A stretch of DNA of 64,000 nucleotides from Bacillus sp. V3B (GCF_024494465.1 NZ_JAETXM010000008.1:1-64000), one strand, 5' to 3'. Numbered from the stretch's first letter, positions 25,882 to 34,706 are shown. Notes: generated by a model from the sequence alone, not told the origin. Translations and numbers: made by a program.

Positions 25882-27000
25882 TTACTTGCTTAAGGCATGT
25901 CGTTCACCAATATAGTTTACTCGCGGGCGGAACAGGCGGTTATTGGCATGTTGTTCAATGACATGTGCACATAATCCGACTGTTCTCGACCCAAAAAAGA
26001 TCGGTGTATATAAGGGAATCGGAATACCGAGCATCCAATAGACAGGAGCTGCGTAATAATCTAAATTGGGATAGAGTCCTTTTTCTCTTTCCATTAACCT
26101 TTCTCCCGCTTCACACATCCGGTATAAAAGGTCGTCTCCTTTGATATCACTCAGTTGCTTTAACGCTTCCTTCATCATGAGAGCTCGAGGATCCATTTTC
26201 TTCATATAAACACGATGACCAAATCCCATAATCTTCTCTTTGTTTAACAGCTTGTTTTCTAATAACGCTTCAAACTTTTCAACACTTTCTGCTTCAAGGA
26301 GCATGTGCATCACCGCTTCATTGGCCCCTCCATGTAAGTTTCCTTTCAGGGAAGCAACCGCGCCAGTCAGTGCGCCATACAAATCGGACTGAGTAGAAGC
26401 AATCACTCTTGATGTGAAAGTAGAGTTTGGCATCTCATGTTCACTGTAAAGCACTAGTGAAAGGTCAAAAATTTTCTCTTGAATGGCTGTAGGTTTAATG
26501 CCTGTAATCATATAGTAGAAATTGGCACTATAGGATAAGTCCTTGTCTGGATGAATAGGCTCTTGTTTAGTCAGAATCCGATAACTGTTAGCGACAATGT
26601 TTGGTATCGTCCCTAATAATCGGTAAGCACGTTCTTTATTCACGTCTAGTGATCGATTCTCAATATCCTCATCGTATCCTGAAATAAAAGAGATACCTGT
26701 TCTTAACGCATCCATAGGATGGGTCTTTTCAGGGAGCAATTTAAAAACTTCATAGAGCGCTTCTTGTATTTCATAGTAACTCTTTAATTTGTTTTGCAAT
26801 CTATTCTTCTCTTCTTGATTGGGTAGACTTTCCTCTAGTAAAAGATGAACAATATCTAAATAACTATATTTCTTAGATAATTCAATTAAGTCGTACCCCT
26901 TAATGACGATTTCCCCTTGTACTGTATCAAGGAAAGAAATCTTTGTTTCTGCAGCTACTACTCCATCTAATCCTGGAAAAAAATTACTAACAGTACTCAT
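25882..27000 (-). CDS. mmgD: 2-methylcitrate synthase / citrate synthase
   Basis: A 372-residue type I citrate synthase family protein. The catalytic residues are seen as the His of LKGNLHGGANEAVMHML, the His of KIMGFGHRVY and the Asp of NLDYYAAPVY. Substrate discrimination cannot be read directly, but its place with prpD and prpB makes 2-methylcitrate synthase (propionyl-CoA plus oxaloacetate) the likely activity. GGAGG precedes ATG. It is about 70 bases downstream of the tautomerase gene, in the same transcription unit by spacing. Confidence 0.93.
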   Translation of the reverse strand: MSTVSNFFPGLDGVVAAETKISFLDTVQGEIVIKGYDLIELSKKYSYLDIVHLLLEESLPNQEEKNRLQNKLKSYYEIQEALYEVFKLLPEKTHPMDALRTGISFISGYDEDIENRSLDVNKERAYRLLGTIPNIVANSYRILTKQEPIHPDKDLSYSANFYYMITGIKPTAIQEKIFDLSLVLYSEHEMPNSTFTSRVIASTQSDLYGALTGAVASLKGNLHGGANEAVMHMLLEAESVEKFEALLENKLLNKEKIMGFGHRVYMKKMDPRALMMKEALKQLSDIKGDDLLYRMCEAGERLMEREKGLYPNLDYYAAPVYWMLGIPIPLYTPIFFGSRTVGLCAHVIEQHANNRLFRPRVNYIGERHALSK

Positions 27001-27069
27001 TCTTTTTCCTCCATTTCACTTAAATTAACATTCATATACATAAAACAAGAGAAGAAGCTTATGATTTTG

Positions 27070-27285
27070 TTACAGCTTTGCTAAGCCATTATTTTTTTCT
27101 GCACGTTTTTTCACGGATTCTCCTGCAATTCCCCAATGTTCAGGAGACATTTCTTGTATCATGACACGGACAGTTTCCACTGGTGCCTCTAACACTTCCG
27201 CGACTAAATTAGACACTTCTCGAATCAATCTTTCTTTTTTCTCAGGCGAACGCCCTTCAACAATATTGACTTGAATAAGTGGCAT
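27070..27285 (-). CDS. 4-oxalocrotonate tautomerase
   Basis: A 71-residue tautomerase with the catalytic N-terminal Pro after Met (MPLIQVNIVEGRSPEKKERL). Arg11 and Arg39 (VETVRVMI), numbered from Pro1, are at the 4-OT positions, and Trp50 takes the place of Phe50. It isomerises 2-hydroxymuconate in the oxalocrotonate branch of catechol meta-cleavage. As first gene of the operon it ties the methylcitrate genes to aromatic breakdown. AAGGAG precedes ATG. 4-OT-like proteins with other roles exist, so the context carries weight. Confidence 0.9.
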   Translation of the reverse strand: MPLIQVNIVEGRSPEKKERLIREVSNLVAEVLEAPVETVRVMIQEMSPEHWGIAGESVKKRAEKNNGLAKL

Positions 27286-27594
27286 GATTGAAACTCCTTT
27301 CTACATCCTTTTCATAAATATGTAAATCTAGCTTGATGTTTAAAATAGCGCTTTCGTAAACTCATTCGGTCAGAACTGATAGAGAAAGGGAATAGATGAA
27401 TCGTTTATCTTCTGAAATAAAAGGACTTAGTAAAACTTTCCCTCTATTTACAGCTTTAATGGAATTCATTTATGAAATTCTAAAAGGTTTGCTTGTTTTC
27501 ATATTACAAATTTTTAAGAATTTAAACAATAACATGAATATTCCGATTATTTTATTTTTTTAGTAGGTTCATGTCGGTTTTTTAAACAGATAGC
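27286..27594 (-). promoter_or_regulatory. upstream region of the phenol operon
   Basis: The 310 bases between the operon and the regulator terminator should hold the operon promoter. A near-palindrome GAATTCAT-TT-ATGAAATTC at about 27462-27480 is a candidate operator. No consensus sigma-A or sigma-54 promoter is obvious by eye. A 35-codon minus frame (MNSIKAVNRGKVLLSPFISE) lacks a ribosome binding site and is not called. Confidence 0.4.
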
Positions 27595-27622
27595 AAAAAA
27601 GCCTCGAATAAAGAGGCTTTTC
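27595..27622. terminator. bidirectional terminator after the aromatic regulator
   Basis: AAAAAAGCCTC and GAGGCTTTT enclose a 7-base loop. The minus strand has a T run. It separates the regulator gene from the operon it probably controls. Confidence 0.8.
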
Positions 27623-27675
27623 CCTAAAATCTACTATTCTCATTAAAAATAAAACTCACTGCAAAATGTTCTCTA

Positions 27676-29583
27676 TCATGTAAGATTCAGATCTAATTCT
27701 CCTATTAAAATTAAAGACTGAAGTGCTAAATAGAGTTGATAGTTATAAAAAGGATTTCTTAAATTTTGCTTCAGCAAATCTTCAATTCGAGAAATTCGAT
27801 ATCTTAAGCCACTGAGAGACAACGTATTATCACATGCCGTTTGTTCCAGGTTTCCACCATTCTCAAGAAAAATATACAGGGTTTTAATTAAATCTAATTT
27901 CTTATGATCCACATTATCGATTAGCGATCCAAGCATACTGCGAGCAATATACCTAATTTCTTTTTCATTATTTTGATTAATCAATGGCCCAACCATACCG
28001 AGAGAATCAAATAACATGATCCTATTTTTCATTGTGGTCATTCGTAGAGCTGTATACGCTTCATTGTAGCAGTCTTTTGCTTTTCCGATTCTGTCCGACT
28101 CCTTGCTAATACCTGCAAAAAAGACAGCTTCTGAAAAATTCTCTGAAAGAAAACACAAGAAATGCTCAAGATACGTATCAATTCCTTCCTGCTCTATGTA
28201 ACTGTTTGGAATGAGCACAATGACGCTTTTTGTACGATGACCGACTAAGATGTTTCCTTTTTTATTCTTAAAATAACTGGACGTTGCCTTTACCATCTCT
28301 TCATGGAACATAAACTCTTTTTTTAGGTTATTCTCCTGTACTCGATACTTAACGATTGCGATTCTATAAGGCTCAGAAAGATCGAGATGAATAAAGCTGC
28401 CCCGTCTTAAAATTTCTTCTTCATCTTCGTATTCTCCCCTTAGAATTTCATCAAAAAAATTCCCCATCATCCGCTGTTCTGTCTCAAACTTCGTTGCCTC
28501 ATTTAGAAGAAAATGAGAACTAACTAGAGCTATACGTTCTAATATCATTTTATGAATTTTTGAATGACTGACTTGTTCATCCAGATAAATGAATGAACAG
28601 TACCCTTTTATTTTTCTTTGCAGATAAATAGGCGTAATCAGTCGAGTATGATGATCTAAACGAACCCACTTCGTTTCGTGAATTTCCTGAAAAACTTGTT
28701 TATCTTGTTTATTTCTTGAAGTTTGTTTACTCTGTAAGTAAGATTTAAACTCTTCATTTACTTCATTTAATTGAGAAGAGGAGATTCCAGTGTAAGCTAG
28801 AGGATTATGTTTGTCATCTGTAATAATTCCAGGTGTAGTGGTTTCTTTATATACGACCTCAGCAATGGATTTCAAGTTGTTCCCTTGCAGAAGTTCTTCC
28901 GTTAATTTTTTATGGATAATCGCACTCTTCTCTAAATTACCTTTTTCTTCCAAAAGTTTTTCGTACGTTAACTCCAACTCTTTAACAATGGGTGATTCCT
29001 GATAAAATTGAAGTTCATCATCCACTTCACCGTCCCAATAATCTAATGATTGTCCAACCCATTTGCATTCACGATGACTTTCTGCCTGACACGATAGTTC
29101 TTTAAATATCACCATCTGATTACAAATCCTTGAAAGATACCCGCTAGCATACCCGATCAATGTATAGCAGACAGGTGTATGGGAAAAACCAAACTTCCTA
29201 AGATGCTCTTCAGCCTCATAGGAGTCTCTCCACACCCCTTCCATATGTACCGATATTTTATCATTTGCCGGTTTCATTTCCAGGTTTGTTACCTCAATCT
29301 CTGCATTTCCTCTCATCCTATGCAGGATCGGGCCATATTCAATCACATCTTTCATGGTATTAAGGTTTTTCTTTAATACTTTTTTGGCATCCTCTTGACC
29401 AAGCTCCCAACCATGGCGAATTAAAAAACCTTTCACTCTTTCGTTGCCAATGTTTTTGATTAAATTTTTCCGGAGTGTTCCAAATGCAGAAATAGAAATT
29501 AAAATAGAGCGATCATCTTCCATAAAAAGGGACCCATTCTCTTTTACATACAGATTTTCATTTAAATTTAGATTGATACCCAT
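27676..29583 (-). CDS. aromatic-sensing regulator: XylR_N + V4R + PucR-type HTH
   Basis: A 635-residue protein with an unusual architecture. Residues about 20-130 match the XylR_N effector domain of XylR/DmpR (FLIRHGWELGQEDAKKVLKK, GPILHRMRGNAEIEVTNLEM). Residues about 135-200 are a V4R domain with its Cys residues (CNQMVIFKELSCQAESHREC). A linker and CdaR-like middle region follow. The last 60 residues (ENGGNLEQTACDNTLSLSGL, RYRISRIEDLL) are the PucR/CdaR helix-turn-helix. No Walker or GAFTGA motif of a sigma-54 activator exists. It probably senses phenols and activates the adjacent operon with sigma-A polymerase. The ribosome binding site is weak. Confidence 0.88.
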   Translation of the reverse strand: MGINLNLNENLYVKENGSLFMEDDRSILISISAFGTLRKNLIKNIGNERVKGFLIRHGWELGQEDAKKVLKKNLNTMKDVIEYGPILHRMRGNAEIEVTNLEMKPANDKISVHMEGVWRDSYEAEEHLRKFGFSHTPVCYTLIGYASGYLSRICNQMVIFKELSCQAESHRECKWVGQSLDYWDGEVDDELQFYQESPIVKELELTYEKLLEEKGNLEKSAIIHKKLTEELLQGNNLKSIAEVVYKETTTPGIITDDKHNPLAYTGISSSQLNEVNEEFKSYLQSKQTSRNKQDKQVFQEIHETKWVRLDHHTRLITPIYLQRKIKGYCSFIYLDEQVSHSKIHKMILERIALVSSHFLLNEATKFETEQRMMGNFFDEILRGEYEDEEEILRRGSFIHLDLSEPYRIAIVKYRVQENNLKKEFMFHEEMVKATSSYFKNKKGNILVGHRTKSVIVLIPNSYIEQEGIDTYLEHFLCFLSENFSEAVFFAGISKESDRIGKAKDCYNEAYTALRMTTMKNRIMLFDSLGMVGPLINQNNEKEIRYIARSMLGSLIDNVDHKKLDLIKTLYIFLENGGNLEQTACDNTLSLSGLRYRISRIEDLLKQNLRNPFYNYQLYLALQSLILIGELDLNLT

Positions 29584-30174
29584 ATTTCCATCACGTCCTA
29601 TTCGCCTATTAACTTATTACCCCAAGCAGTGAATACTGTTTCTGATTGAATAAACACTATTAATATTGATCATACCGAGATTAAACTATATATTCATAAA
29701 ATTAGGAAGGAACCTTTCTGCTTTTCGACAGAATGCGTTCCGCTCCCTCCCAACGCTGCACAATTCATGCACACAGCTCTCTTCCAGATCTCTTGTTCAT
29801 GACTCTTTCTCGTATTGTCACTTATAAGGTAGTTCCTGTTATCCTATAGTTAACTCTGTACGATGTGAAATCTTTAATAGGCATATCCACGAGTTCTAAG
29901 GTTTCTTCTAAAGTTATATAGTTATCAACTGAAAAAGCACTCCCATACATACTGACAATTTGATATTTTCTTTATTACTATTATTTTGGATTAATTATCG
30001 GAATAATTCAATAATTTTATTTGAAAATAAGACTTCTCAGCATCCATCACTTTCCCAAAATACAATAATTCTTTTGCGATGCCTTGTAGGTACCGCCACC
30101 TCCTAGGATGACTCCTAATCCAATTTCAGGAAAAGCAAATAAGACTTCCTTTCTGAAAGTCAAGATACGAAGAA
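29584..30174. other. intergenic region with decayed coding scraps
   Basis: Two scraps are visible on the minus strand. One is a 42-codon frame at 29822-29950 (MYGSAFSVDNYITLEETLEL, ending YRITGTTL) without ribosome binding site. The other is a stretch near 30065-30150 reading FAFPEIGLGVILGGGGTYKA, which matches the PEI(N)xGxxPGGGGT signature of enoyl-CoA hydratases, followed soon by a stop. No intact gene. Confidence 0.5.
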
Positions 30175-30208
30175 TCTAAAAAAGCCATTCACGTATAGTG
30201 AACAGCTT
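30175..30208 (-). terminator. terminator of the egtBD operon
   Basis: On the minus strand AAGC-TG-TTCAC pairs with GTGAA-TG-GCTT and is followed by TTTTTA. It lies about 145 bases after the egtD stop. Confidence 0.6.
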
Positions 30209-30353
30209 CATATACAGGATATTAATTGCCAAAAGACATCTCCCACAATTTTTCAATAGTCAGAACATCTGCAGACGCCTAGTCTGGTGATTAGTTCTTC
30301 CTCCTCATTTTCATGTAATGATAAAGTAAATATCAAACCGAATCGATGCACCC

Positions 30354-31316
30354 TTACAATGGTTCAATATACGTTACAGCAAAATAATTGTGTTTATCGG
30401 TCCAGACTTTACGTAGGCAAAGTCCTATTTTAACCAGTATTTGTTGGAATTCTTTGAGGTCGAACTTATAAGAATTCTCTGTATGAATCGTTTCTCCTGG
30501 AAGAAAAGAAAACGTTTCATCTCCAATTGATACCTCTTGAGCAGTCTCACTGATGAGATGCATTTCAATTCGATTTTTAACATGATTAAAAAAAGCATGG
30601 TGAGTGAATTGTTCCATTTGAAAATTGCCATCGAGCTCTCGGTTGATTCGGTGTAACAAGTTCTTGTTAAATGCAGCGGTAATACCTTTTGAATCGTTAT
30701 AGGCTGCCTCTAGTAAACGGGGTGATTTTTTTAAATCAATACCAATAAGCAAACCATCATTTGGGTTTAGATTTTTAGCTAACTGGTGTAAAAATCTATC
30801 TCTTTCATTTTCATCAAAGTTGCCAATCGTCGAGCCTAGAAATAAAATGACTTTCCTTTCTTCTAAACCGTGACATAAAAACGACAAGGCTTGTGTATAG
30901 TCAGCACGAATGGCTTTTACATCCAATAAAGGATAGGAAACGAGTAATTTTTCAACTGTATTGTTCAAAGCTTCTCGTGAAATATCAATGGGAATATAAC
31001 GATTTCCCCTTTGCAACGATTTTAAAATTAGTTTTATCTTTTCTTCACTTCCGCACCCTAACTCAATTAGAGTTGCCGTACTTCCAATAAATGAACCAAT
31101 ATCATCGTGAACACTTGCTAGTACCTCTTTTTCAGCACGGGTTAAATAATATTCTGGTAATGTGGTGATCTGATTAAAGAGCCCGCTCCCTTTTTTATCG
31201 TAAAATAACTTCGGATGTAACTGCTTTTGGGTTTGACTTAATCCCATCAGTACCTCTTCTTTTAAAGAGGAGAGAGGAGGATTCAAATCAAGGATCGCAT
31301 TGTCTGTTTGCGTCAA
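30354..31316 (-). CDS. egtD: L-histidine N-alpha-methyltransferase
   Basis: A 320-residue SAM-dependent methyltransferase matching EgtD. It has LHPKLFYDKKGSGLFNQIT, LPEYYLTRAEKEVL, the SAM loop LIELGCGSEEK (about residues 86-96), YIPIDISREAL, LFLGSTIGNFDENE and the C-terminal KVWTDKHNYFAVTYIEPL. EgtD trimethylates histidine to hercynine, the first step of ergothioneine synthesis. The start is TTG 31316, with AAGGGGGA upstream inside the egtB tail; the egtB stop is one base away, so the two are coupled. EgtD is rare in Bacillus-type genomes. Confidence 0.93.
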   Translation of the reverse strand: MTQTDNAILDLNPPLSSLKEEVLMGLSQTQKQLHPKLFYDKKGSGLFNQITTLPEYYLTRAEKEVLASVHDDIGSFIGSTATLIELGCGSEEKIKLILKSLQRGNRYIPIDISREALNNTVEKLLVSYPLLDVKAIRADYTQALSFLCHGLEERKVILFLGSTIGNFDENERDRFLHQLAKNLNPNDGLLIGIDLKKSPRLLEAAYNDSKGITAAFNKNLLHRINRELDGNFQMEQFTHHAFFNHVKNRIEMHLISETAQEVSIGDETFSFLPGETIHTENSYKFDLKEFQQILVKIGLCLRKVWTDKHNYFAVTYIEPL

Positions 31317-31317
31317 G

Positions 31318-32574
31318 TTATTGTTCCCCCTTAGCTAAACGAATTCCGCTAAACTGCCACCTTTTTTCAGGATGGAAGAAATTACGGTAGGTTAGTCGAA
31401 TATGATTGCGGGGAGTTGCACTCGAGCCGCCACGCAATACCATTTGATTGCTCATAAATTTCGAATTATATTCCCCTAATGCCCCCTCTAGTCTTGCACT
31501 TTGCGGATAAGGGATATAAGGGCTATTCGTCCATTCCCAGACTGTCCCAAAGATGACTTTAGTCGATTCGTAGTTTTCATTAAAAAGAAGGTTTTCTAAA
31601 AATTTCCCTTCTACTGGTTCATTTCGAAAAGCATGTTCCCATTCGTGTTCAGTCGGAAGGCGGTATCCAGCCCATCTTGCATAAGCATCGGCTTCATAAA
31701 AGCTGATATGTGTTACAGGCTGATTTTTTTCAACTGGTTTAAATCCCGAAAGCGTAAAATAATACCAAATTCCATCAATGTATTCCCAATAAAGTGGTGC
31801 CTTCCATTTTTGGTTAAGAACGGTTACCCAGCCATCAGAAAGCCAGTAATCGGGTGTCTCATATCCATTGTCTTCGATGAATTGAATATATTCTCCGTTT
31901 GTTACGGGTCTGTTTGCGATGGCAAAAGGATACAGAAAGTGTTTGTGAGCAGGTTGTTCATTATCGAAAGAAAAATCTTTATGATTGGTTCCGATCATTG
32001 TGAGACCTTCTTGGAAATAATTCCATTCTAGTGGGGGTACAGTCGAATATTTAAATGGATCCTCAATGTCTTTTTTATAGACTGGCTTTAAAGGGTTGAT
32101 CGAAAAATTATATTTAAGATCTGTCATTAATAGTTCTTGATGCTGCTGCTCATGCTGAATACCTAATTGAATCAAGAAAAGAAATTTTTCACCGTGGTCA
32201 TCACCATGAGTGAATAGATCCAGGATTTCTTCGTCTACCGCACACCGGTAATCTAGCACTTCTTTTACAGTCGGACGAGCAATCAGTCCCCGCATTTGTC
32301 TTGGGAAAGGCTTGCTTAATGTTTCATAATAGGAATTAAACAACTTACGTGCGTCTTCTAAATAAAATTGATATCCTGGTTTATAGTTCATTAGTATAAA
32401 ATCTTCAAAAAACCAAGTTGTATGGGCTAAATGCCATTTGGGAGGACTCGTATCTTCCATTGCCTGCAGGACGAAATCCTCGGTCTCTAAAGGTTCTACG
32501 ATTTTTAGTGTTAAGTTCCTTGTATATTCGTATTGCTTTAACAGGACATCTCTTCTGCTTGTTCCAATAGTAAT
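31318..32574 (-). CDS. egtB: ergothioneine biosynthesis protein EgtB (probable ATT start)
   Basis: The DinB_2 part has SPPKWHLAHTTWFFEDFILM and the HEQQHQELLMTDL iron-binding His motif. The C-terminal formylglycine-enzyme-like domain has HISFYEADAYARWAGYRLPT, GTVWEWTNSPY and MVLRGGSSATPRNHIRLTYR. It joins hercynine to a thiol donor with oxygen. The first ATG (32460) would cut off the conserved lead-in, but the frame stays open upstream and encodes RRDVLLKQYEYTRNLTLKIV, as expected of EgtB. The only sensible start is ATT 32574, seven bases after AAGGAGG. An ATT at 32568 is possible. Length 418 residues. egtA, egtC and egtE are not in the window. Confidence 0.85.
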   Translation of the reverse strand: MTIGTSRRDVLLKQYEYTRNLTLKIVEPLETEDFVLQAMEDTSPPKWHLAHTTWFFEDFILMNYKPGYQFYLEDARKLFNSYYETLSKPFPRQMRGLIARPTVKEVLDYRCAVDEEILDLFTHGDDHGEKFLFLIQLGIQHEQQHQELLMTDLKYNFSINPLKPVYKKDIEDPFKYSTVPPLEWNYFQEGLTMIGTNHKDFSFDNEQPAHKHFLYPFAIANRPVTNGEYIQFIEDNGYETPDYWLSDGWVTVLNQKWKAPLYWEYIDGIWYYFTLSGFKPVEKNQPVTHISFYEADAYARWAGYRLPTEHEWEHAFRNEPVEGKFLENLLFNENYESTKVIFGTVWEWTNSPYIPYPQSARLEGALGEYNSKFMSNQMVLRGGSSATPRNHIRLTYRNFFHPEKRWQFSGIRLAKGEQ

Positions 32575-32892
32575 AAGGATCCCTCCTTGACGATTCTATC
32601 GGCGAATCTTTGCCTCTTAAAGTGTGTAAGTTGATAATCAGCTGTACATCATGACGAAAAGAGTATATGACTTTAGAAGATCTATATAAATAAAATATGT
32701 AGTCGTACCTCGAAGAATTTAATAAAATTGGGTGTTAAAGGTGTTATCTATTATCTATATCTATTTGATAGCTTGGTAGCTTAAGTGAAGGCCAAAACTC
32801 AATTAAAAGTAAGGACACTTTTTGATTCTCCTTTAGGGTTTGTCTTTATATTACATATATTAAGGAATTGTGATATTATGCCAAGAACCGAA
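32575..32892. other. egtB upstream region
   Basis: It holds the AAGGAGG site of egtB at 32582-32588 and presumably its promoter, not identifiable by eye. No ORF of note is present on either strand. Confidence 0.4.
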
Positions 32893-32939
32893 AAAGGTGC
32901 CTGGCACCATCCATTATCTGGATGGTGCCTGGCACCTTT
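32893..32939. repeat. REP-like palindrome copy 4 (near perfect)
   Basis: AAAGGTGCCTGGCACCATCC, centre ATTATC, then GGATGGTGCCTGGCACCTTT. It is the cleanest copy of the family and contains the smaller GGTGCC-TGGCACC palindrome inside each arm. It sits five bases past the ykuS stop and can serve as its terminator. Confidence 0.9.
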
Positions 32940-32943
32940 AATA

Positions 32944-33189
32944 TCAATGATTCATTTTATTTTCAATTCGCTTGATAACCTCGTCTGCTGATAAGCCACT
33001 TGCTTCAATAACCGAACCTTTGCTTAAAGCATCTTGCATTCCCATAACATCTGCATCTAATCCTGACACAACACAACAATCCATATTTTGTATGTTCGTT
33101 CCATTATTTAGTTCAACAAAATCATAGCCTTTGTCACGCAATGCTTGCTGAATATTTGTTAATGATCCCTCAACACCTACTTTTTGCAT
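32944..33189 (-). CDS. ykuS: YkuS family (UPF0180) protein
   Basis: An 81-residue protein with the UPF0180 pattern: VEGSLTNIQQALRDKGYDFV, then NMDCCVVSGLDADVMGMQD, then SGLSADEVIKRIENK. A GGAGGTG site precedes ATG. Soluble, of unknown function, common in Bacillus. It ends at the REP-like palindrome. Confidence 0.88.
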   Translation of the reverse strand: MQKVGVEGSLTNIQQALRDKGYDFVELNNGTNIQNMDCCVVSGLDADVMGMQDALSKGSVIEASGLSADEVIKRIENKMNH

Positions 33190-33393
33190 AATTACACCTC
33201 CTCTATTTCTAATTTTTCCCTTTGGAGGCCTTAATATGTATATATTTCTATTTCATTTAGCCTAGCAACTAAACCATTCATATCTCATACTATAAATTTC
33301 TTTTGATTATTCCCCTAATTTTTGTTGAAAAGGAGACGGAGTCACCTTATACCAGCCCCGTCTCCTTGACAATCCCGAATTGATAAGTGACTT

Positions 33394-33552
33394 CTACTTA
33401 ACTTTATTTGAATAAACCTGTGTGGTTTTTGTCGTTTGTGTTTTTTCTGTAACGATTGCATTAGAAGATCCGTTGTTCTCAATATTTTCAAGAGCTTGGT
33501 CCATTGTATTTGTAACATTTAATTTATGCTCTGGGATCCGCTGACTTTTCAT
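33394..33552 (-). CDS. 52-residue hypothetical protein
   Basis: MKSQRIPEHKLNVTNTMDQA is followed by a Thr/Asn/Lys-rich tail ending YSNKVK. I chose ATG 33552 because AAGGAGGG lies upstream of it; an ATG 27 bases earlier precedes that site. It is hydrophilic without Cys. It resembles small spore-formers' proteins only in composition. Just downstream, 33331-33364 contains a GGAGACGG/CCGTCTCC hairpin that can terminate it. Confidence 0.5.
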   Translation of the reverse strand: MKSQRIPEHKLNVTNTMDQALENIENNGSSNAIVTEKTQTTKTTQVYSNKVK

Positions 33553-33671
33553 AAGACCACCGCCCTCCTTCCTTTCCATTTCACTTGGATATTTGGATAT
33601 ACTTTTTCAGATAAATCCTTTTACTTGTGCAGCTGATTAGATTCCTCAAAAACCCACTAATCAAGCACTCT

Positions 33672-33923
33672 TTATTCAGCAGGTACATTTTCAACAGCGA
33701 TCTCGTATGCCTCCAAAATGGCTTCACTTTCTAAGGGATCCGATATGCCTATTAAATATTGGTCACCTTCATCTTCCTCCACCTTCATGACAATGGTCTC
33801 ATCCTCTGCCTTTAGGAGGGCATAAGATTCTTCCTCCATATCAAATAAGGCCTCAACCGCATAATCTTTGCACTTGCCTTTCTCATCTTCAATGGTTATA
33901 TAATCCCTATGGTCATCAAGCAT
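33672..33923 (-). CDS. DUF1292 (YrzB-like) protein
   Basis: An 83-residue very acidic protein, MLDDHRDYITIEDEKGKCKD, EALFDMEEESYALLKAEDET, then GDQYLIGISDPLESEAILEA, matching the DUF1292 family. Start MLDD is favoured by GAGGTGAG spacing; an ATG six bases earlier is too close. Function unknown. The gene is separate from ykuS. Confidence 0.8.
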   Translation of the reverse strand: MLDDHRDYITIEDEKGKCKDYAVEALFDMEEESYALLKAEDETIVMKVEEDEGDQYLIGISDPLESEAILEAYEIAVENVPAE

Positions 33924-33929
33924 GATCAT

Positions 33930-34310
33930 CTCACCTCAAGTAAAAGTTCTTAAGACATAATGTCCCCTTTACGCAAAAAGTTATAAGATAAAAAACTTTA
34001 TTTCCATCCTAGTAAAAACTCCTACTTATTACATCTCTTTGATCGTTGGTTAAAATCCATTTTTTATATGCATTTTTAGAGGAAAAAAGGATAAATTAGA
34101 AATATGGGGAAATACCAATGTATACTCCAAAAGGGGATATAGAAGAAATTATAGGAATGGGTGTTCGATCTCACCAAAAGAGGAAATGTAAGTTAAGGAC
34201 CCATTTAAAAAACCGATTATACATAGACAGATAAATGGGAATAAAATATACATGCCATTAACTAAAGTTCTTGATAGATAAAAAATTCCATTTAAAAAGG
34301 AGGAAATGTA
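33930..34310. other. intergenic region
   Basis: A 38-codon plus frame from about 34120 (MYTPKGDIEEIIGMGVRSHQ) has no convincing ribosome binding site, so it is not called. Otherwise I see only AT-rich spacer and, at 34296, the SD of the next small gene. Confidence 0.35.
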
Positions 34311-34484
34311 ATGCCAGAAGTTAATAAGGACAATAAAATAACAAAATCTAAAAACCGATCAAATGATAGTATGAGTGGGGGAGCAATTGGTAATCAATTA
34401 AACAGCGATAACGCATTTAGTGACAGTGGTCTAGAAAATACTAGGTTACTGAATAAAGCAATGAATAAAGAGAAATCTGAATAA
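34311..34484 (+). CDS. 57-residue hypothetical protein
   Basis: MPEVNKDNKITKSKNRSNDS, a Gly/Asn/Ser middle (SGGAIGNQLNSDNAFSDSGL), and ENTRLLNKAMNKEKSE. AAAAAGGAGG precedes ATG at a good distance and a terminator follows, so it is very likely expressed. The composition resembles small spore-associated proteins. Family not recognised. Confidence 0.6.
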   Translation: MPEVNKDNKITKSKNRSNDSMSGGAIGNQLNSDNAFSDSGLENTRLLNKAMNKEKSE

Positions 34485-34511
34485 CCCTTTATAGCCCCTA
34501 ATTTAGATCGT

Positions 34512-34543
34512 ATTTAGCGAACAGGAGACTGTTCGCTATTTTT
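34512..34543 (+). terminator. terminator after the 57-residue gene
   Basis: TAGCGAACAG and CTGTTCGCTA form a 10-bp stem with a GAGA loop followed by TTTTT. Confidence 0.8.
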
Positions 34544-34706
34544 ACGTTTTACGTGTCTAATCTTATAAACAATCACAGACACGGTTCGTGCTATATAAAA
34601 GAAAAAAATTAAACCTCATTTACCTTCCTCTATGATAGTAGTACAAGCCATTCATCTTCAAAAACATATAATTAAAATATATGTTAGAAATTTTGGAGGT
34701 GAAAAA

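Noticed and set aside
29822-29950. 42-codon frame between the regulator and egtD
   Set aside because: No ribosome binding site and no recognisable family; kept only as a scrap in the gap description.
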